Shown here piece by piece: positions 44,808 through 52,668 of a stretch of 64,000 nucleotides of DNA. Source of the DNA: an uncultured Kiritimatiellota bacterium (GTDB lineage: Bacteria; Verrucomicrobiota; Kiritimatiellia; RFP12; DVOR01); contig CALXMT010000006.1 of NCBI GenBank assembly GCA_944389545.1, positions 19,235 to 83,234 of the forward strand. Reading direction: 5' to 3'. How positions within the stretch are numbered: the stretch's first letter is position 1; every line of letters starts with the position of its first letter. Both the position numbers and the translations under genes were made by a program. The notes under the pieces are model-generated. The model worked only from the letters and a program-made list of their open reading frames with translations, searched no databases and had not been told where the DNA came from.

Positions 44808-45914
44808 TTAGTTGGCGGCGCGGCCACCGACACCGGCGGCGGTCGCCGCGTTGGCCTTGGCGCCTTCGTGCGGACGGAGGGAGCGGACGGCCTGGCCGGC
44901 GCGCCACATCTCGCTGTTGCGGATCTTGGCGAGCTTGGCCTCCAGGCGCTCCTTGTAGTCCTTGCGGCCGCAGTCGCGGACGACGGCCTTGGCCTCGGTC
45001 ATGTCGGCGACGGATTTGTAGAGCTTCTCGAAGACGGGCTTGGTGGCCTTTTCGAACTCGGGGGCCCACTTGAGGGCGCCGTGCTGGGCGGTGGCCGAGC
45101 AGTTGGAGTACATCCAGTCCATGCCCTTCTCGTCGATCAGGCGGATGAGGGACTGCGTGAGCTCCTCGACGGTCTCGTTGAAGGCTTCGGAGGGGCTGTG
45201 GCCGTGCTTGCGCAGGACGGTGTACTGGGCGTTGAGGATGCCCTGGAGGCAGCCCATCAGCGTGCCGCGCTCGCCCACGAGGTCGGAGGTCACTTCGCGC
45301 TCGAAGGTGGTGGGGAAGAGGTAGCCCGAGCCGACGGCGATGCCGAGGGCCAGCGTGCGGTCCAGCGCACGGCCGGTGGCGTCAACGGCCACGGCGTAGG
45401 AGCTGTTGATGCCGACGCCTTCGAGGAAGTTGCGGCGGACGCTCGTGCCCGAGCCCTTGGGGGCGACCATGATGACGTCCACGCCATCGGGGGCCTCCAC
45501 GCCGGTGAGGTCGCGATACTGCCAGCCGAAGCCGTGCGAGAAGTAGAGCGCCTTGCCGGGGGTGAGGTGCTTCTTGATCTGCTTGAAGACGGGCTTGATG
45601 GAGGCGTCGGAGGTCAACATCATGACGATGGTGCCCTTCTCGGCGGCTTCCTCGATCTCAAAGAGGGTCTTGCCCGGCACCCAGCCATCCTTGATGGCGC
45701 GCTGCCAGGAGCTGTTCTTCTTGTCGCTCTTGCGCTGGCCAATGATCACATTGATGCCGTTGTCGCGCATGTTGAGAGATTGGGCGGGGCCTTGCACGCC
45801 GTAGCCGAGAACGGCGACGACCTCGTCTTTCAGGACTTCCTGGGCCTTGGTAAGGGGGAATTCCTTGCGGGTGGTGATGTTCTCGATCTCGTCGGCGAAT
45901 TTGATCTTTGCCAT
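44808..45914 (-). CDS. ilvC: Ketol-acid reductoisomerase
   Basis: IlvC catalyses the second step of valine/isoleucine synthesis with NADPH. The 368-residue class I-like enzyme has the Rossmann motif VLGYGVQGPAQSLNMRDNG, the Mg2+ region with FSHGFG and VAPKGSGTSVRR, and a knotted C-terminal domain (EVTSDLVGERGTLMGCLQGI, with D and E metal ligands). An Ala/Gly-rich tail (ANAATAAGVGGRAAN) slightly lengthens it. The ATG at 45914 has AAAGGAAC 8 bases upstream and its own promoter. Other ilv genes are not nearby, so it is a single-gene unit. Confidence 0.95.
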   Translation of the reverse strand: MAKIKFADEIENITTRKEFPLTKAQEVLKDEVVAVLGYGVQGPAQSLNMRDNGINVIIGQRKSDKKNSSWQRAIKDGWVPGKTLFEIEEAAEKGTIVMMLTSDASIKPVFKQIKKHLTPGKALYFSHGFGWQYRDLTGVEAPDGVDVIMVAPKGSGTSVRRNFLEGVGINSSYAVAVDATGRALDRTLALGIAVGSGYLFPTTFEREVTSDLVGERGTLMGCLQGILNAQYTVLRKHGHSPSEAFNETVEELTQSLIRLIDEKGMDWMYSNCSATAQHGALKWAPEFEKATKPVFEKLYKSVADMTEAKAVVRDCGRKDYKERLEAKLAKIRNSEMWRAGQAVRSLRPHEGAKANAATAAGVGGRAAN

Positions 45915-45962
45915 GATGTCGTTCCTTTGTGTCCCTCTGCTTTGAGGGAATGAATAAGGAAT

Positions 45963-45991
45963 AGTATAGGCGCGTAAACGCGACAGGTCAA
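45963..45991 (-). promoter_or_regulatory. ilvC promoter
   Basis: Reading the minus strand: TTGACC (45991-45986), 17-bp spacer, TATACT (45968-45963). It leaves a ~45-base leader. Confidence 0.85.
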
Positions 45992-46009
45992 GTGTTTTGT
46001 GCACATAAC

Positions 46010-46251
46010 CCAATAGAAGGGACCGCAAAGACGCTTTGGCGTGGAAACCCGGCGGGCTCCATCGCGCCTTTCAGTCGCGCCGCCCTTGGGATTTCCACGC
46101 TGTCGCGCCCCTGAAGGGGCACTCAACAAATAGGGAAGAAAAGACGAGAAGGCGCGAAACGGAGGGCGGCGGGCGCGGTCAGCGGCGAAGCCGCAGAGCG
46201 CCCGATGGAGCCCGGGCGTTTCGCGCCCCACCTGCGTCTTTGCGGTTCTCC
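46010..46251. mobile_element. Foldback/MITE-like element, decayed copy B
   Basis: It retains the subterminal GGGACCGCAAAGACGC and GCGTCTTTGCGGTTC inverted repeat, the GCGTGGAAA/TTTCCACGC left hairpin and the GGCGCGAAAC/GTTTCGCGCC right stem, but the outermost terminal repeats are lost. On the right it abuts the stop codon of the DUF362 gene. In this copy the inner stem is GGGCGC/GCGCCC where copies A and C have GGTCGC/GCGACC. Confidence 0.75.
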
Positions 46252-47223
46252 TCAATCCAAGGACACGAGGCGGTAGGCGCGGGAGCCGAGGCCGAGTTCC
46301 GCGGCGTGCTCCACCGTGTGGATGCCCTGGCGGCTCTCCATGCGCGCAATCAGATCCGCGCCGTCCGGCGCCGCATAGACCAGGTCCACACAGGCTTGGT
46401 CGAGGGCCACGGGGTCGAGCGAGGAGAGGATGCCGATGTCCTTCATCGTGGGTGCGCTCGGCGAGCTGTCGCAGTCGCAATCCACCGAAAGATTGTTCAT
46501 CACGTTCACAAAGGCCATCGCCCCCGGACGTGCGTTGCAGACCGCCGTCGCGGCCTCGGCCATCGCCTCCAGGAAGGCGAGCTGCTCGCCGCCCAGCCAC
46601 GAGGTCTCGCTCTTGCCGCCGGAGTGGATGTAGCACTTGCCGGAACGCGAGGCGAAACCGATGGAGAGGTTCTTCAGCACCCCGCCGAAGCCGCCCATCG
46701 CGTGCCCCTTGAAGTGCGAAAGCACCAGATAAGACGCATAGTCGCGGAAGTTCGCGCCCACGATGTCCTTCTTCAGACGAATCGCGCCCTTCGGTGCCGG
46801 CAACTCCATCGTCGCCACGCCGTCCTGGATGTCCACCGTCGCGATGTCGCACCAACCGTGCTCCAGCGCCGCGCGGATATGGTCGTGCAGGTTGCCCCGC
46901 CGCCCGCCATAGGCCGTGTTGCACTCCACGATGTTCGCGCGCAGGCTCTGCACCAGGCCCTTCAGCAACTGCGGATTCAGGAAGTGGTGTCCGCCCGGCT
47001 CGCCCGTCGAGACCTTCACGCCCACCTTGTCCGGGAGCGTCACGCCCAGTGCCGCGTAGGCCTTCTGCAGACCCGCCGCCGACAAATCGCGCGTGAAATA
47101 GACCGCCGGGCCGGTCTCACCCGCCCAGTTCTTCGGCTTCTCCGCCTTGGCGAAAGCCGCTGTGCCCAAGGCCCCGGCCGCCAACGCGCCCGCCGATACC
47201 GTCAGAAATTCTCTCCTGTTCAT
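46252..47223 (-). CDS. DUF362 protein with Tat-type signal
   Basis: The 323-residue protein begins MNRREFLTVSAGALAAGALGTAAFA, a twin-arginine signal (RREFL), so it is probably exported folded, perhaps with a cofactor. The body matches DUF362: GVKVSTGEPGGHHFLNPQLLKGLV, ECNTAYGGRRG, LSHFKGHAMGGFGGVLKNLSIGFAS and a late DPVALDQACVDL. DUF362 proteins frequently carry ferredoxin-like clusters, but no CxxCxxC motif is present here. The ATG at 47223 has AAAGGAG 9 bases upstream. It is monocistronic. Confidence 0.87.
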   Translation of the reverse strand: MNRREFLTVSAGALAAGALGTAAFAKAEKPKNWAGETGPAVYFTRDLSAAGLQKAYAALGVTLPDKVGVKVSTGEPGGHHFLNPQLLKGLVQSLRANIVECNTAYGGRRGNLHDHIRAALEHGWCDIATVDIQDGVATMELPAPKGAIRLKKDIVGANFRDYASYLVLSHFKGHAMGGFGGVLKNLSIGFASRSGKCYIHSGGKSETSWLGGEQLAFLEAMAEAATAVCNARPGAMAFVNVMNNLSVDCDCDSSPSAPTMKDIGILSSLDPVALDQACVDLVYAAPDGADLIARMESRQGIHTVEHAAELGLGSRAYRLVSLD

Positions 47224-47252
47224 GCCAAACTCCTTTCTTTTTGACATCCATA

Positions 47253-47282
47253 AGATAATCCCTGGAGCCTACACCAGGTCAA
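47253..47282 (-). promoter_or_regulatory. Promoter of the DUF362 gene
   Basis: Minus strand: TTGACC (47282-47277), 18-bp spacer, TTATCT (47258-47253). Confidence 0.7.
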
Positions 47283-47399
47283 GCCCTTTTTTGCAATCGC
47301 CTCTGTGGAAGTGTTTCACAAAGACACTGGGGCACCTTGCCCCCGGCGAACGGAACACCTGCCGACGTGTTTTTACCACAAAGCGCTCAAAGAATCACA

Positions 47400-47750
47400 A
47401 AGGATTTTGGCTGATTGGCTGATTAGCTGATTAGTTGATTGGCTGATTAGTTGATTGGGAGGTGTGGGGCGCTGCCCCACGCCCCGGCAGGGAGAAGCTC
47501 TCCCTGCACCCCCGGTACGTCTGCGATGTACCAAAAATTGAATGAATGGATGGTGGTTTCGCCCGTCGCCCCGTAGGGGCGCTCTGTTCTCCGTGGCCGT
47601 GGAAGGTTTGTCCCTTCGGGCCTGCACGCTCCGTTCTCCGTTCTCCGGGGCGGCGGTAACGCCGCCCCTCGTGCCCAGGCCCTTGCGTTCCTTTCGTGTC
47701 TTCGTGGGAAACAAAGCCAAGCCTCCAAGCTTCCAAACTTCCATGAAGAG
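47400..47750. repeat. Intergenic repeat mosaic
   Basis: GCTGATT repeats, GTGTGGGGCGCTGCCCCAC, the GGTAC-GTCTGCGAT-GTACC variant of the palindrome module (about 47513-47531), a variable-stem hairpin on the minus strand (47596-47627), GTTCTCC heptamers and a half copy of foldback element F. Bases 47283-47400 show no feature. Confidence 0.75.
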
Positions 47751-47754
47751 GCGG

Positions 47755-48051
47755 TCAGGCCTCATCGTCGGGGAAGAGTTGGTCGAGGATTTGCTCGGCG
47801 GGGGTGGAGGCGGCTTTGGATTGATTGCAGGCGAAACAGGCGGGGACGACGTTGCCCTTGGTGGAGGTGCCGCCGCGGGCCACGGGGATGATGTGGTCCA
47901 TGGTGAGCTTGTCGGGCGGGAAGTGTTTGTGGCAGTAGTGGCATTCGCCTTTGGCGAGCTGGGCCTTCCACCAGGGCGAGGCGCGGAGGGCGCGGGCGCG
48001 TTCGCGTTCGCGGCGGATGTGGGCGTCGTCAGCGGGAGTGTACCAGGACAC
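47755..48051 (-). CDS. Small HNH endonuclease
   Basis: The 98-residue protein contains a compact HNH domain: CHYC (about residues 38-41), LTMDHIIPVARGG with the DH pair at the active site, GNVVPACFACNQSK with the second zinc CxxC and the late Asn/His-equivalent. An N-terminal basic helix (RRERERARALRAS) may bind DNA. It starts at a GTG one base after the acyltransferase stop (TGACGTG), so translation is likely coupled. A longer upstream reading of the frame would run through the acyltransferase gene and has unnatural composition. Its role (genome defence or repair) is unknown. Confidence 0.85.
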   Translation of the reverse strand: MSWYTPADDAHIRRERERARALRASPWWKAQLAKGECHYCHKHFPPDKLTMDHIIPVARGGTSTKGNVVPACFACNQSKAASTPAEQILDQLFPDDEA

Positions 48052-48052
48052 G

Positions 48053-48970
48053 TCAGGGCTCCACGTCGGCGGGGAGGGGGATGCCGCGGAAGCGGCGGTG
48101 GATCCAGAGATATTGCTCGGGGGCCATGCGGATGACCTGCTCAAAGCGGGCGATGAGCTCGGCGGTGAGGACGCGGAGGGCTTCGTCGTGCGGGAGGTCT
48201 GGCTTGGCGAGGATGGGCTTGCCGATGGCGACCATCTTGTATTGCAGGGGCCTGGTGCGGAGGAAGCCGCCCACAAGGATGGGTGCGCCGGTGGAGAGAT
48301 GGAGGCGGGCCGGGGAGGTGTAGACCTCGACGGTGTGGCCGAAAAAGGGAACGGGCGCGCCGTGGGAGCAGTGTTGGTCGAAGAGGATGGCGAGGGCGGC
48401 GTTTTGGTTGCGCCAGCGGCGCATGGCTTCGCCGCGGAAACCGCGCTGTTTGGGGATGATGGTGGCGCCGCCGCGGAAGTTGTGGCGGTTGAGGAACCGC
48501 TGCAGGAAGGGGTTGTCCATCAGGCGGGCGACGGCGAAGAAAGGCCGCACGCTGGTGATGGCGGTGATGCCGGCCTCCCAAGCGCCGAGGTGACCGGTGG
48601 CGAGGATGACGGGGCAGGTGGGCTGGAAGACGAGTTTCTCGACCTCGGGATCCATCTCCAGCTTCACATGGTCACGCCAGTTCTCTTTGGTGACGCGGTC
48701 AGAGATACGCAGCGCCTCGCAAACGTGTCCGACGAAATGTCCGACGGAGAAACGAGCGATGCGATAGGCCTCGGCACGGCTCTTGGTGATGCCGGCGATG
48801 AGGACGTTGTCAATCGCGGTTTGAGCGCGCTTGCACCGATGGAAGAGGGAGAACGCGCCCGCGCCCACGCCCCAACCGATGGGATAGGCCCACCGCACGG
48901 GCATCAGTCGATACAGCCACCAAAGCCCGGCCAACAAGAGGAATTGAAGGTAATAAAGCGCACGCGTCAT
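48053..48970 (-). CDS. Lipid A biosynthesis acyltransferase (LpxL/LpxM family)
   Basis: The 305-residue protein has an N-terminal TM anchor (LYYLQFLLLAGLWWLYRLM), then the lysophospholipid acyltransferase core: catalytic H-x4-E-like GHLGAWEAG (about residues 122-130), FDQHCSHGAPVPFFG and the IHRRFRG C-terminal segment. These are typical of late lauroyl/myristoyl transfer to lipid A, showing an outer membrane with lipid A. The ATG lies exactly 6 bases after a TATAAT box, so the mRNA may be leaderless. The HNH gene follows by one base. Confidence 0.9.
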   Translation of the reverse strand: MTRALYYLQFLLLAGLWWLYRLMPVRWAYPIGWGVGAGAFSLFHRCKRAQTAIDNVLIAGITKSRAEAYRIARFSVGHFVGHVCEALRISDRVTKENWRDHVKLEMDPEVEKLVFQPTCPVILATGHLGAWEAGITAITSVRPFFAVARLMDNPFLQRFLNRHNFRGGATIIPKQRGFRGEAMRRWRNQNAALAILFDQHCSHGAPVPFFGHTVEVYTSPARLHLSTGAPILVGGFLRTRPLQYKMVAIGKPILAKPDLPHDEALRVLTAELIARFEQVIRMAPEQYLWIHRRFRGIPLPADVEP

Positions 48971-48976
48971 GGCACC

Positions 48977-48982
48977 ATTATA
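48977..48982 (-). promoter_or_regulatory. -10 box (TATAAT) of a probable leaderless promoter
   Basis: TATAAT on the minus strand ends 6 bases before the acyltransferase ATG, placing the expected start at or next to the A of ATG. No convincing -35 box was found. Confidence 0.6.
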
Positions 48983-49022
48983 GCAAACCCCCATTTTTAT
49001 TGTGTTATGCCACCGCCGGTCG

Positions 49023-49128
49023 TTTTCCACGAAGACACAAACGGAACGTAAGGGCCTGGGCACTTCACCGTTCGGCGCGTTGCGCCTCACTAACGTGCCC
49101 ATCCCTTACGTTTCACGTGTTTTCGAGG
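49023..49128. repeat. Foldback element F, copy b
   Basis: Same plan as 43941-44045, with outer stem AACGTAAGGG (49045-49054) pairing with CCCTTACGTT (49103-49112) and inner GGCGCG-TT-GCGCC hairpin. Bases 49130-49420 hold a degenerate variable-stem hairpin (49250-49281, minus) and simple repeats, without coding potential. Confidence 0.8.
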
Positions 49129-49420
49129 AAGCCCATGCGTTGTCCTTTTGCACGTCTCAGATGTGCCGAGGATGCAGGGGCGATTGGAAGTTTGGAGGCT
49201 TGGCTGTTTTATCCACGCCCCATTCATCGCCCTGCATGGACGTTTTGTGGCCGTGGAAGGGTTGGTCCTTCGGGCCTGCCCGTCCGTTTTCTGTTCTCCG
49301 GGGCGGCATAAGCCGCCTCTAGCGCGCCAGAAACTGTTGTCTAATCGTTGTCTAAATCTTCGCACTTTGTAGTTATTTCCCTCCACATTTCGTCACTTCC
49401 CTTCTTCCTCATCCCCTCCT

Positions 49421-49461
49421 CAAAAACAAATAAAGCCCGCAAACATCGCTGTTTGCGGGCT
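49421..49461 (-). terminator. Terminator of tRNA-Thr
   Basis: A 12-bp stem AGCCCGCAAACA/TGTTTGCGGGCT around TCGC, with a T-rich tail in the minus-strand direction. Confidence 0.88.
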
Positions 49462-49468
49462 TGGAAGA

Positions 49469-49545
49469 TGGAGCCAACTGACGGAATCGGACCGACGACC
49501 TGCGCATTACGAATGCGCTGCTCTACCTAGCTGAGCTAAGTTGGC
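49469..49545 (-). tRNA. tRNA-Thr (CGT anticodon)
   Basis: On the minus strand: acceptor GCCAACT (49545-49539) pairs with AGTTGGC; D-arm TAGCTCAGCTAGGTAGAGCA; anticodon stem GCGCA/TGCGC with loop TTCGTAA giving CGT; T-loop GGTCCGATTCC; encoded CCA (49471-49469). Confidence 0.94.
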
Positions 49546-49557
49546 AAAACGTGGCGA

Positions 49558-49586
49558 ATTGTAGCAAAACGCCGAACGGAATGCAA
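49558..49586 (-). promoter_or_regulatory. tRNA-Thr promoter
   Basis: Minus strand: TTGCAT (49586-49581), 17-bp spacer, TACAAT (49563-49558), 12 bases before the tRNA. Confidence 0.8.
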
Positions 49587-49770
49587 GCCATTAAAAAGGA
49601 AGCTTGACCGTTTGGAGGCTTGGTTTTCTTTAGGGAGGGGCTTCGCCCCACTCCCGGCTTTCTCTAAAAAGAGGCTTGGAAGTTTGGGGATAGGCCATCC
49701 GTCGCCCTGCAGGGGCGTTCCTGAATCTCTTGAATCTCCTGCACCTCCTGTGCTGTCCAGTTGGTGCGTG

Positions 49771-49879
49771 TTTTCCAGGAAATGACAGAAGCGCAAGGGA
49801 TGGGTACGGTAGAGAGGCGCAACGCGCCGAACGGTGAAGTGCCCAGTCCCTTGCGCTCCTTTGTGTCTTCGTGGAAAAT
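49771..49879. repeat. Foldback element F, copy c (opposite orientation)
   Basis: Outer stem GCGCAAGGGA (49791-49800) pairs with TCCCTTGCGC (49847-49856); inner GGCGCAACGCGCC hairpin; ends TTTTCCAGGAAATGACAG and TTCGTGGAAAA. It abuts the stop codon of the GH2 gene. Bases 49587-49770 are simple repeats. Confidence 0.8.
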
Positions 49880-49880
49880 G

Positions 49881-51845
49881 TTACCGTTTCCAGACGCAGG
49901 AGTCGGTGGTTTTGCCGTCGGGGGTGCGGAGAGTGACGGTGTTGTCGCCGGGGCGGAGGGGGACGTCGCGCCAGGTGAGGACGCGGTGGGCGTCGGGCTG
50001 GGCGATGCCGCAGGATTGGCCGTTGACGAGGAGTTCGGCGGGGCCGACGTTGGAGAAGGCGCGGACGAAGATCTTGTCGGCCTTGCGCTGGGTGAAGCGC
50101 TTCTCGCAGAGGTGGAGGACGGGGACGTCATCGCGCCAGTTGGCCTTATAGAAGTAGTAGGCGTCCTTGAAGGTCTTGCGGTCGTGGGTGACGAGGCCTT
50201 TGTCGTTGATGCCGTTGCGGTCGCCTTCGGTGCGGTGGCTGGCAGCGAAGTCGAAGAGGTTCCAGATGAAGGTGCCCCAGAGGTAGGGACGCTTGTCGAG
50301 CTCGGTCCAGTTGAGGATGTGGTATTCGGTCTGCCAGGCCTCGGGGTGGAACTTGCCGGGGGCGTTGGGCTTGCGGATTTGCTCTTCGTGGTGGTCGATG
50401 GAGGCGCCGGCGCCGTATTCGCTGATGGCGATGCGGAGCTTGGGGTGCTTCTTGTGGGTTTGGTCGAGGAAGTTGCCGAGGTTCTTGGGCATGCCGCCGT
50501 ACCAGCCGTCGTAGCGGTTCCAGGCGATGAGGTCGGTGACGAAGGTGAGGCCGGCGTCGTTGCCGAGGTTGCTGGCGCCGACGGTGGGGCGGGTGGGGTC
50601 TTCGGACTTGGCCAGGGCGTTGAGTTCCTTGAGGAAGGGGACGGGGTTGGGGGCCATGCGGAGTTCGTTGAAGAGGCCCCAAACGATGATGGAGGGGTGG
50701 TTCTGGTGCTGGCGGATCATCTCGACGAGTTGCTGGCGGGCGTTCTCGTGGAGGCGGTCGGAGGGGATGTAGCCCTCGTCATCGTAGCCGCCGGGGCCGA
50801 CGAAGGGGATTTCGGCCCAGACGAGCAGGCCCACGCGGTCGCAGGCGTCGTACATCTCTTCGGCCTGGGGATAGTGCGCCAGGCGGACGGCGTTGGCGCC
50901 CATGTCGCGCATGATTTCAACGTCGCGCAGGTGGTCGGCCTCGGTGAGGGCGGAGAGCTTGCCTTCCCACTCTTGGTGGCGGCAGACGCCGCGGAGCTGC
51001 AGGTGCTTGCCGTTGAGGAAGAGGCCTTGGTTGGGGTCGACGCGGATCTCGCGCACGCCGAAGGTCTCGGTGACACTGTCTTCGCCCACGCGGACGGTGA
51101 GGGTGTAGAGGAAGGGGTCAGCGACGCCGTTCCAGCGGTGGGGGTTGGCGATGGTGACGGGGACGCGCGCGGCGTCGGTGCCCTGCGCGGTGAAGGTCTG
51201 CCCGGCGACCTCGACGGTCACGGTCTGTGGCTGGCCGGTGGGGTTGGCGAGGGCGACGTCGACGGTCAGCTTGGCCTCGGCGTCGGTGAGGCTCTCTTGG
51301 CGGATGCGCACGCCGGAGGAACCGTTGTCCAGCGGGCTCACGCACACGGGGTCGGCCACGATGAGCTCCACGCCGCGATAGAGGCCGCCGAAGATGTTGA
51401 AGTCGCCGGTCAGCGGGATGATGTCGGAGGTCTCGGCGTTGGAGACGCGGATGCGGAGCTCGGCGGCTTTGCCCGTGGGCGGGAGGTGCGGCGTGAGCTC
51501 ATAGCAGAAGGCGGTGTAGGCGCCGCGGTGCTGCCCCAGCCAGACGTTGTTGAACTGCACATCGGCGATGACCCCTGCGCCCTTGAGGCGGAGGAAGACG
51601 CGCTTGCCCTTCCACTCGGGCCGCGTCTTGAGGTTCATCTTGTAGATGCCCAGCGTGCGGGTGTAAGGGTGGGCGCTCTCGGCGTCGGCGGTGTTCCAGG
51701 TGTGCGGCAGGGTGACGGCCTTCCAGTTGTCTTTCTCGAAGGCGTGGCCGTAGCGGAACTTCCATCCCTCGTTCAGGGGGATGACCTCGCGGGCCTGGAC
51801 GGCGGCGCAGAGGCAGAGGGCAAGCAGGGCGAGGAGTCTTCTCAT
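49881..51845 (-). CDS. Secreted glycoside hydrolase family 2 (beta-galactosidase-like)
   Basis: The 654-residue enzyme has a signal peptide (MRRLLALLALCLCAAVQA), then a GH2 sugar-binding jelly roll (LNEGWKFRYG...TLPHTWN), an Ig-like domain and a TIM barrel. Barrel motifs: NGKHLQLRGVCRHQEWEG, MGANAVRLAHYPQAEEMYDACDRVGLLVWAEI, acid/base Glu in IVWGLFNEL and nucleophile Glu in ISEYGAGAS. The specificity could be beta-galactosidase or beta-glucuronidase-like; the HYP/CDRVGLLVWAEIP set is usual for beta-galactosidases. The start codon overlaps a tiny upstream ORF (ATGA), so expression may be coupled to that leader. Confidence 0.92.
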   Translation of the reverse strand: MRRLLALLALCLCAAVQAREVIPLNEGWKFRYGHAFEKDNWKAVTLPHTWNTADAESAHPYTRTLGIYKMNLKTRPEWKGKRVFLRLKGAGVIADVQFNNVWLGQHRGAYTAFCYELTPHLPPTGKAAELRIRVSNAETSDIIPLTGDFNIFGGLYRGVELIVADPVCVSPLDNGSSGVRIRQESLTDAEAKLTVDVALANPTGQPQTVTVEVAGQTFTAQGTDAARVPVTIANPHRWNGVADPFLYTLTVRVGEDSVTETFGVREIRVDPNQGLFLNGKHLQLRGVCRHQEWEGKLSALTEADHLRDVEIMRDMGANAVRLAHYPQAEEMYDACDRVGLLVWAEIPFVGPGGYDDEGYIPSDRLHENARQQLVEMIRQHQNHPSIIVWGLFNELRMAPNPVPFLKELNALAKSEDPTRPTVGASNLGNDAGLTFVTDLIAWNRYDGWYGGMPKNLGNFLDQTHKKHPKLRIAISEYGAGASIDHHEEQIRKPNAPGKFHPEAWQTEYHILNWTELDKRPYLWGTFIWNLFDFAASHRTEGDRNGINDKGLVTHDRKTFKDAYYFYKANWRDDVPVLHLCEKRFTQRKADKIFVRAFSNVGPAELLVNGQSCGIAQPDAHRVLTWRDVPLRPGDNTVTLRTPDGKTTDSCVWKR

Positions 51846-51874
51846 GGGCGGGGCCTTGTGAACGGTTGTATCAT
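51842..51874 (-). CDS. Possible 10-codon leader ORF coupled to the GH2 gene
   Basis: Minus strand ATG at 51874 encodes MIQPFTRPRP and stops at TGA 51844-51842, which overlaps the GH2 ATG (51845-51843) as ATGA. The ATG is exactly 6 bases after a TATACT box, so its mRNA would be leaderless. The GH2 start itself has only a weak AAGG site, so reinitiation after this ORF is a plausible route of translation. The peptide could equally be a by-product. Confidence 0.45.
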   Translation of the reverse strand: MIQPFTRPRP

Positions 51875-51880
51875 GCCCTT

Positions 51881-51886
51881 AGTATA
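51881..51886 (-). promoter_or_regulatory. -10 box (TATACT) upstream of GH2
   Basis: Minus strand context CTTATACTAAGGGCATGAT, almost identical to that before the lipoprotein gene at 53424 (CTTATACTAAGAGCATGAT). Confidence 0.65.
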
Positions 51887-51899
51887 AGGCACTGGGCTC

Positions 51900-52095
51900 T
51901 GTGGCGTAACTCTTCTCGCGAAAAGAAATGCTGTCGCTCAGCGCAGAACGCAGGGCGGCGGAAAATAGAGAACAGAGAACGGAGAACAGAGCGTGCAGGC
52001 CCGAAGGGACAAACCTTCCACGGCCACAGAGAACGCGCGGCAAGCGCGCGACAGGCGAGGCCAGAGCCAAACATCCAGACCTCTGGGGGATGGAC
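51900..52095. repeat. Intergenic repeat mosaic
   Basis: GGCGGCGGAAAATAGAGAACA and GAGAACGGAGAACAGA heptamers, variable-stem hairpin 51993-52024, GCGCGCGGCAAGCGCGCGAC-type hairpin at about 52033. Confidence 0.75.
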
Positions 52096-52103
52096 GGCGG
52101 GCG

Positions 52104-52664
52104 TCAGTCGAGGATAAAGCGTTGGCCGCAGAGGGGGCAGGAGACGTGTTTGCCGAGGTTTTCCTTGCGGACGGCGACCTTTGCGCCGCACGCCGGGCAG
52201 GAGACGGTGACGTCGTCGCTCGGCGGCATCGGGGGCGGGGTCAACGGGGTGTTGGTCGTCTTGGGGATGGGGTGGGGGGCGGGCTTGGGCGCGGTTGCCC
52301 CTTGGGCGGCGAGCACGCGGAGCTCTTCCCGGATCTGCCGCAGGCTTTCGGCGTTTTCCCGCGCATAGTGCCACGTCATGAGCGGCGCGATGCAGAGGCG
52401 TATCGCGATGAGGTAGACAAGTGACGAGATGGCGATGATGGCGAGCGCCCCCAACACCATGAACACGTCGCCTTCCGCAATTGCGAAGAGGAGTGCGGCG
52501 CCCTCCAGAAGCAGGACCAGCGCGAAGACGATGTGCCCGCAGATGAGCAGGGCCTGTGCGGAACGGGTCGGTTCGATGGCTTCGAGCGGGGAATACTCAC
52601 GACCGCGGGCGCGGGCGGCACGACGGGCCTCAAGTTTGGCAAGGGTGCGTTTGTCTACCTTCAT
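52104..52664 (-). CDS. Membrane protein with C-terminal zinc ribbon
   Basis: The 186-residue protein has a basic N-terminus (KRTLAKLEARRAARARGREY), two TM helices (about residues 40-66 and 71-96), a cytoplasmic coiled segment (ARENAESLRQIREELRVLA), a proline-rich linker and a C-terminal zinc ribbon with CPACGAKVAVR (CxxC) and CPLCGQRF (CxxC). I do not recognise the family. It starts 4 bases after the lipoprotein gene, so the two are co-translated. Confidence 0.8.
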   Translation of the reverse strand: MKVDKRTLAKLEARRAARARGREYSPLEAIEPTRSAQALLICGHIVFALVLLLEGAALLFAIAEGDVFMVLGALAIIAISSLVYLIAIRLCIAPLMTWHYARENAESLRQIREELRVLAAQGATAPKPAPHPIPKTTNTPLTPPPMPPSDDVTVSCPACGAKVAVRKENLGKHVSCPLCGQRFILD

Positions 52665-52668
52665 GGCG

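Noticed and set aside
48052..48276. Longer HNH protein beginning inside the acyltransferase gene
   Set aside because: The added residues are Ser/Pro-rich frame-shadow of the acyltransferase coding sequence; the GTG immediately after the acyltransferase stop gives a compact HNH protein.
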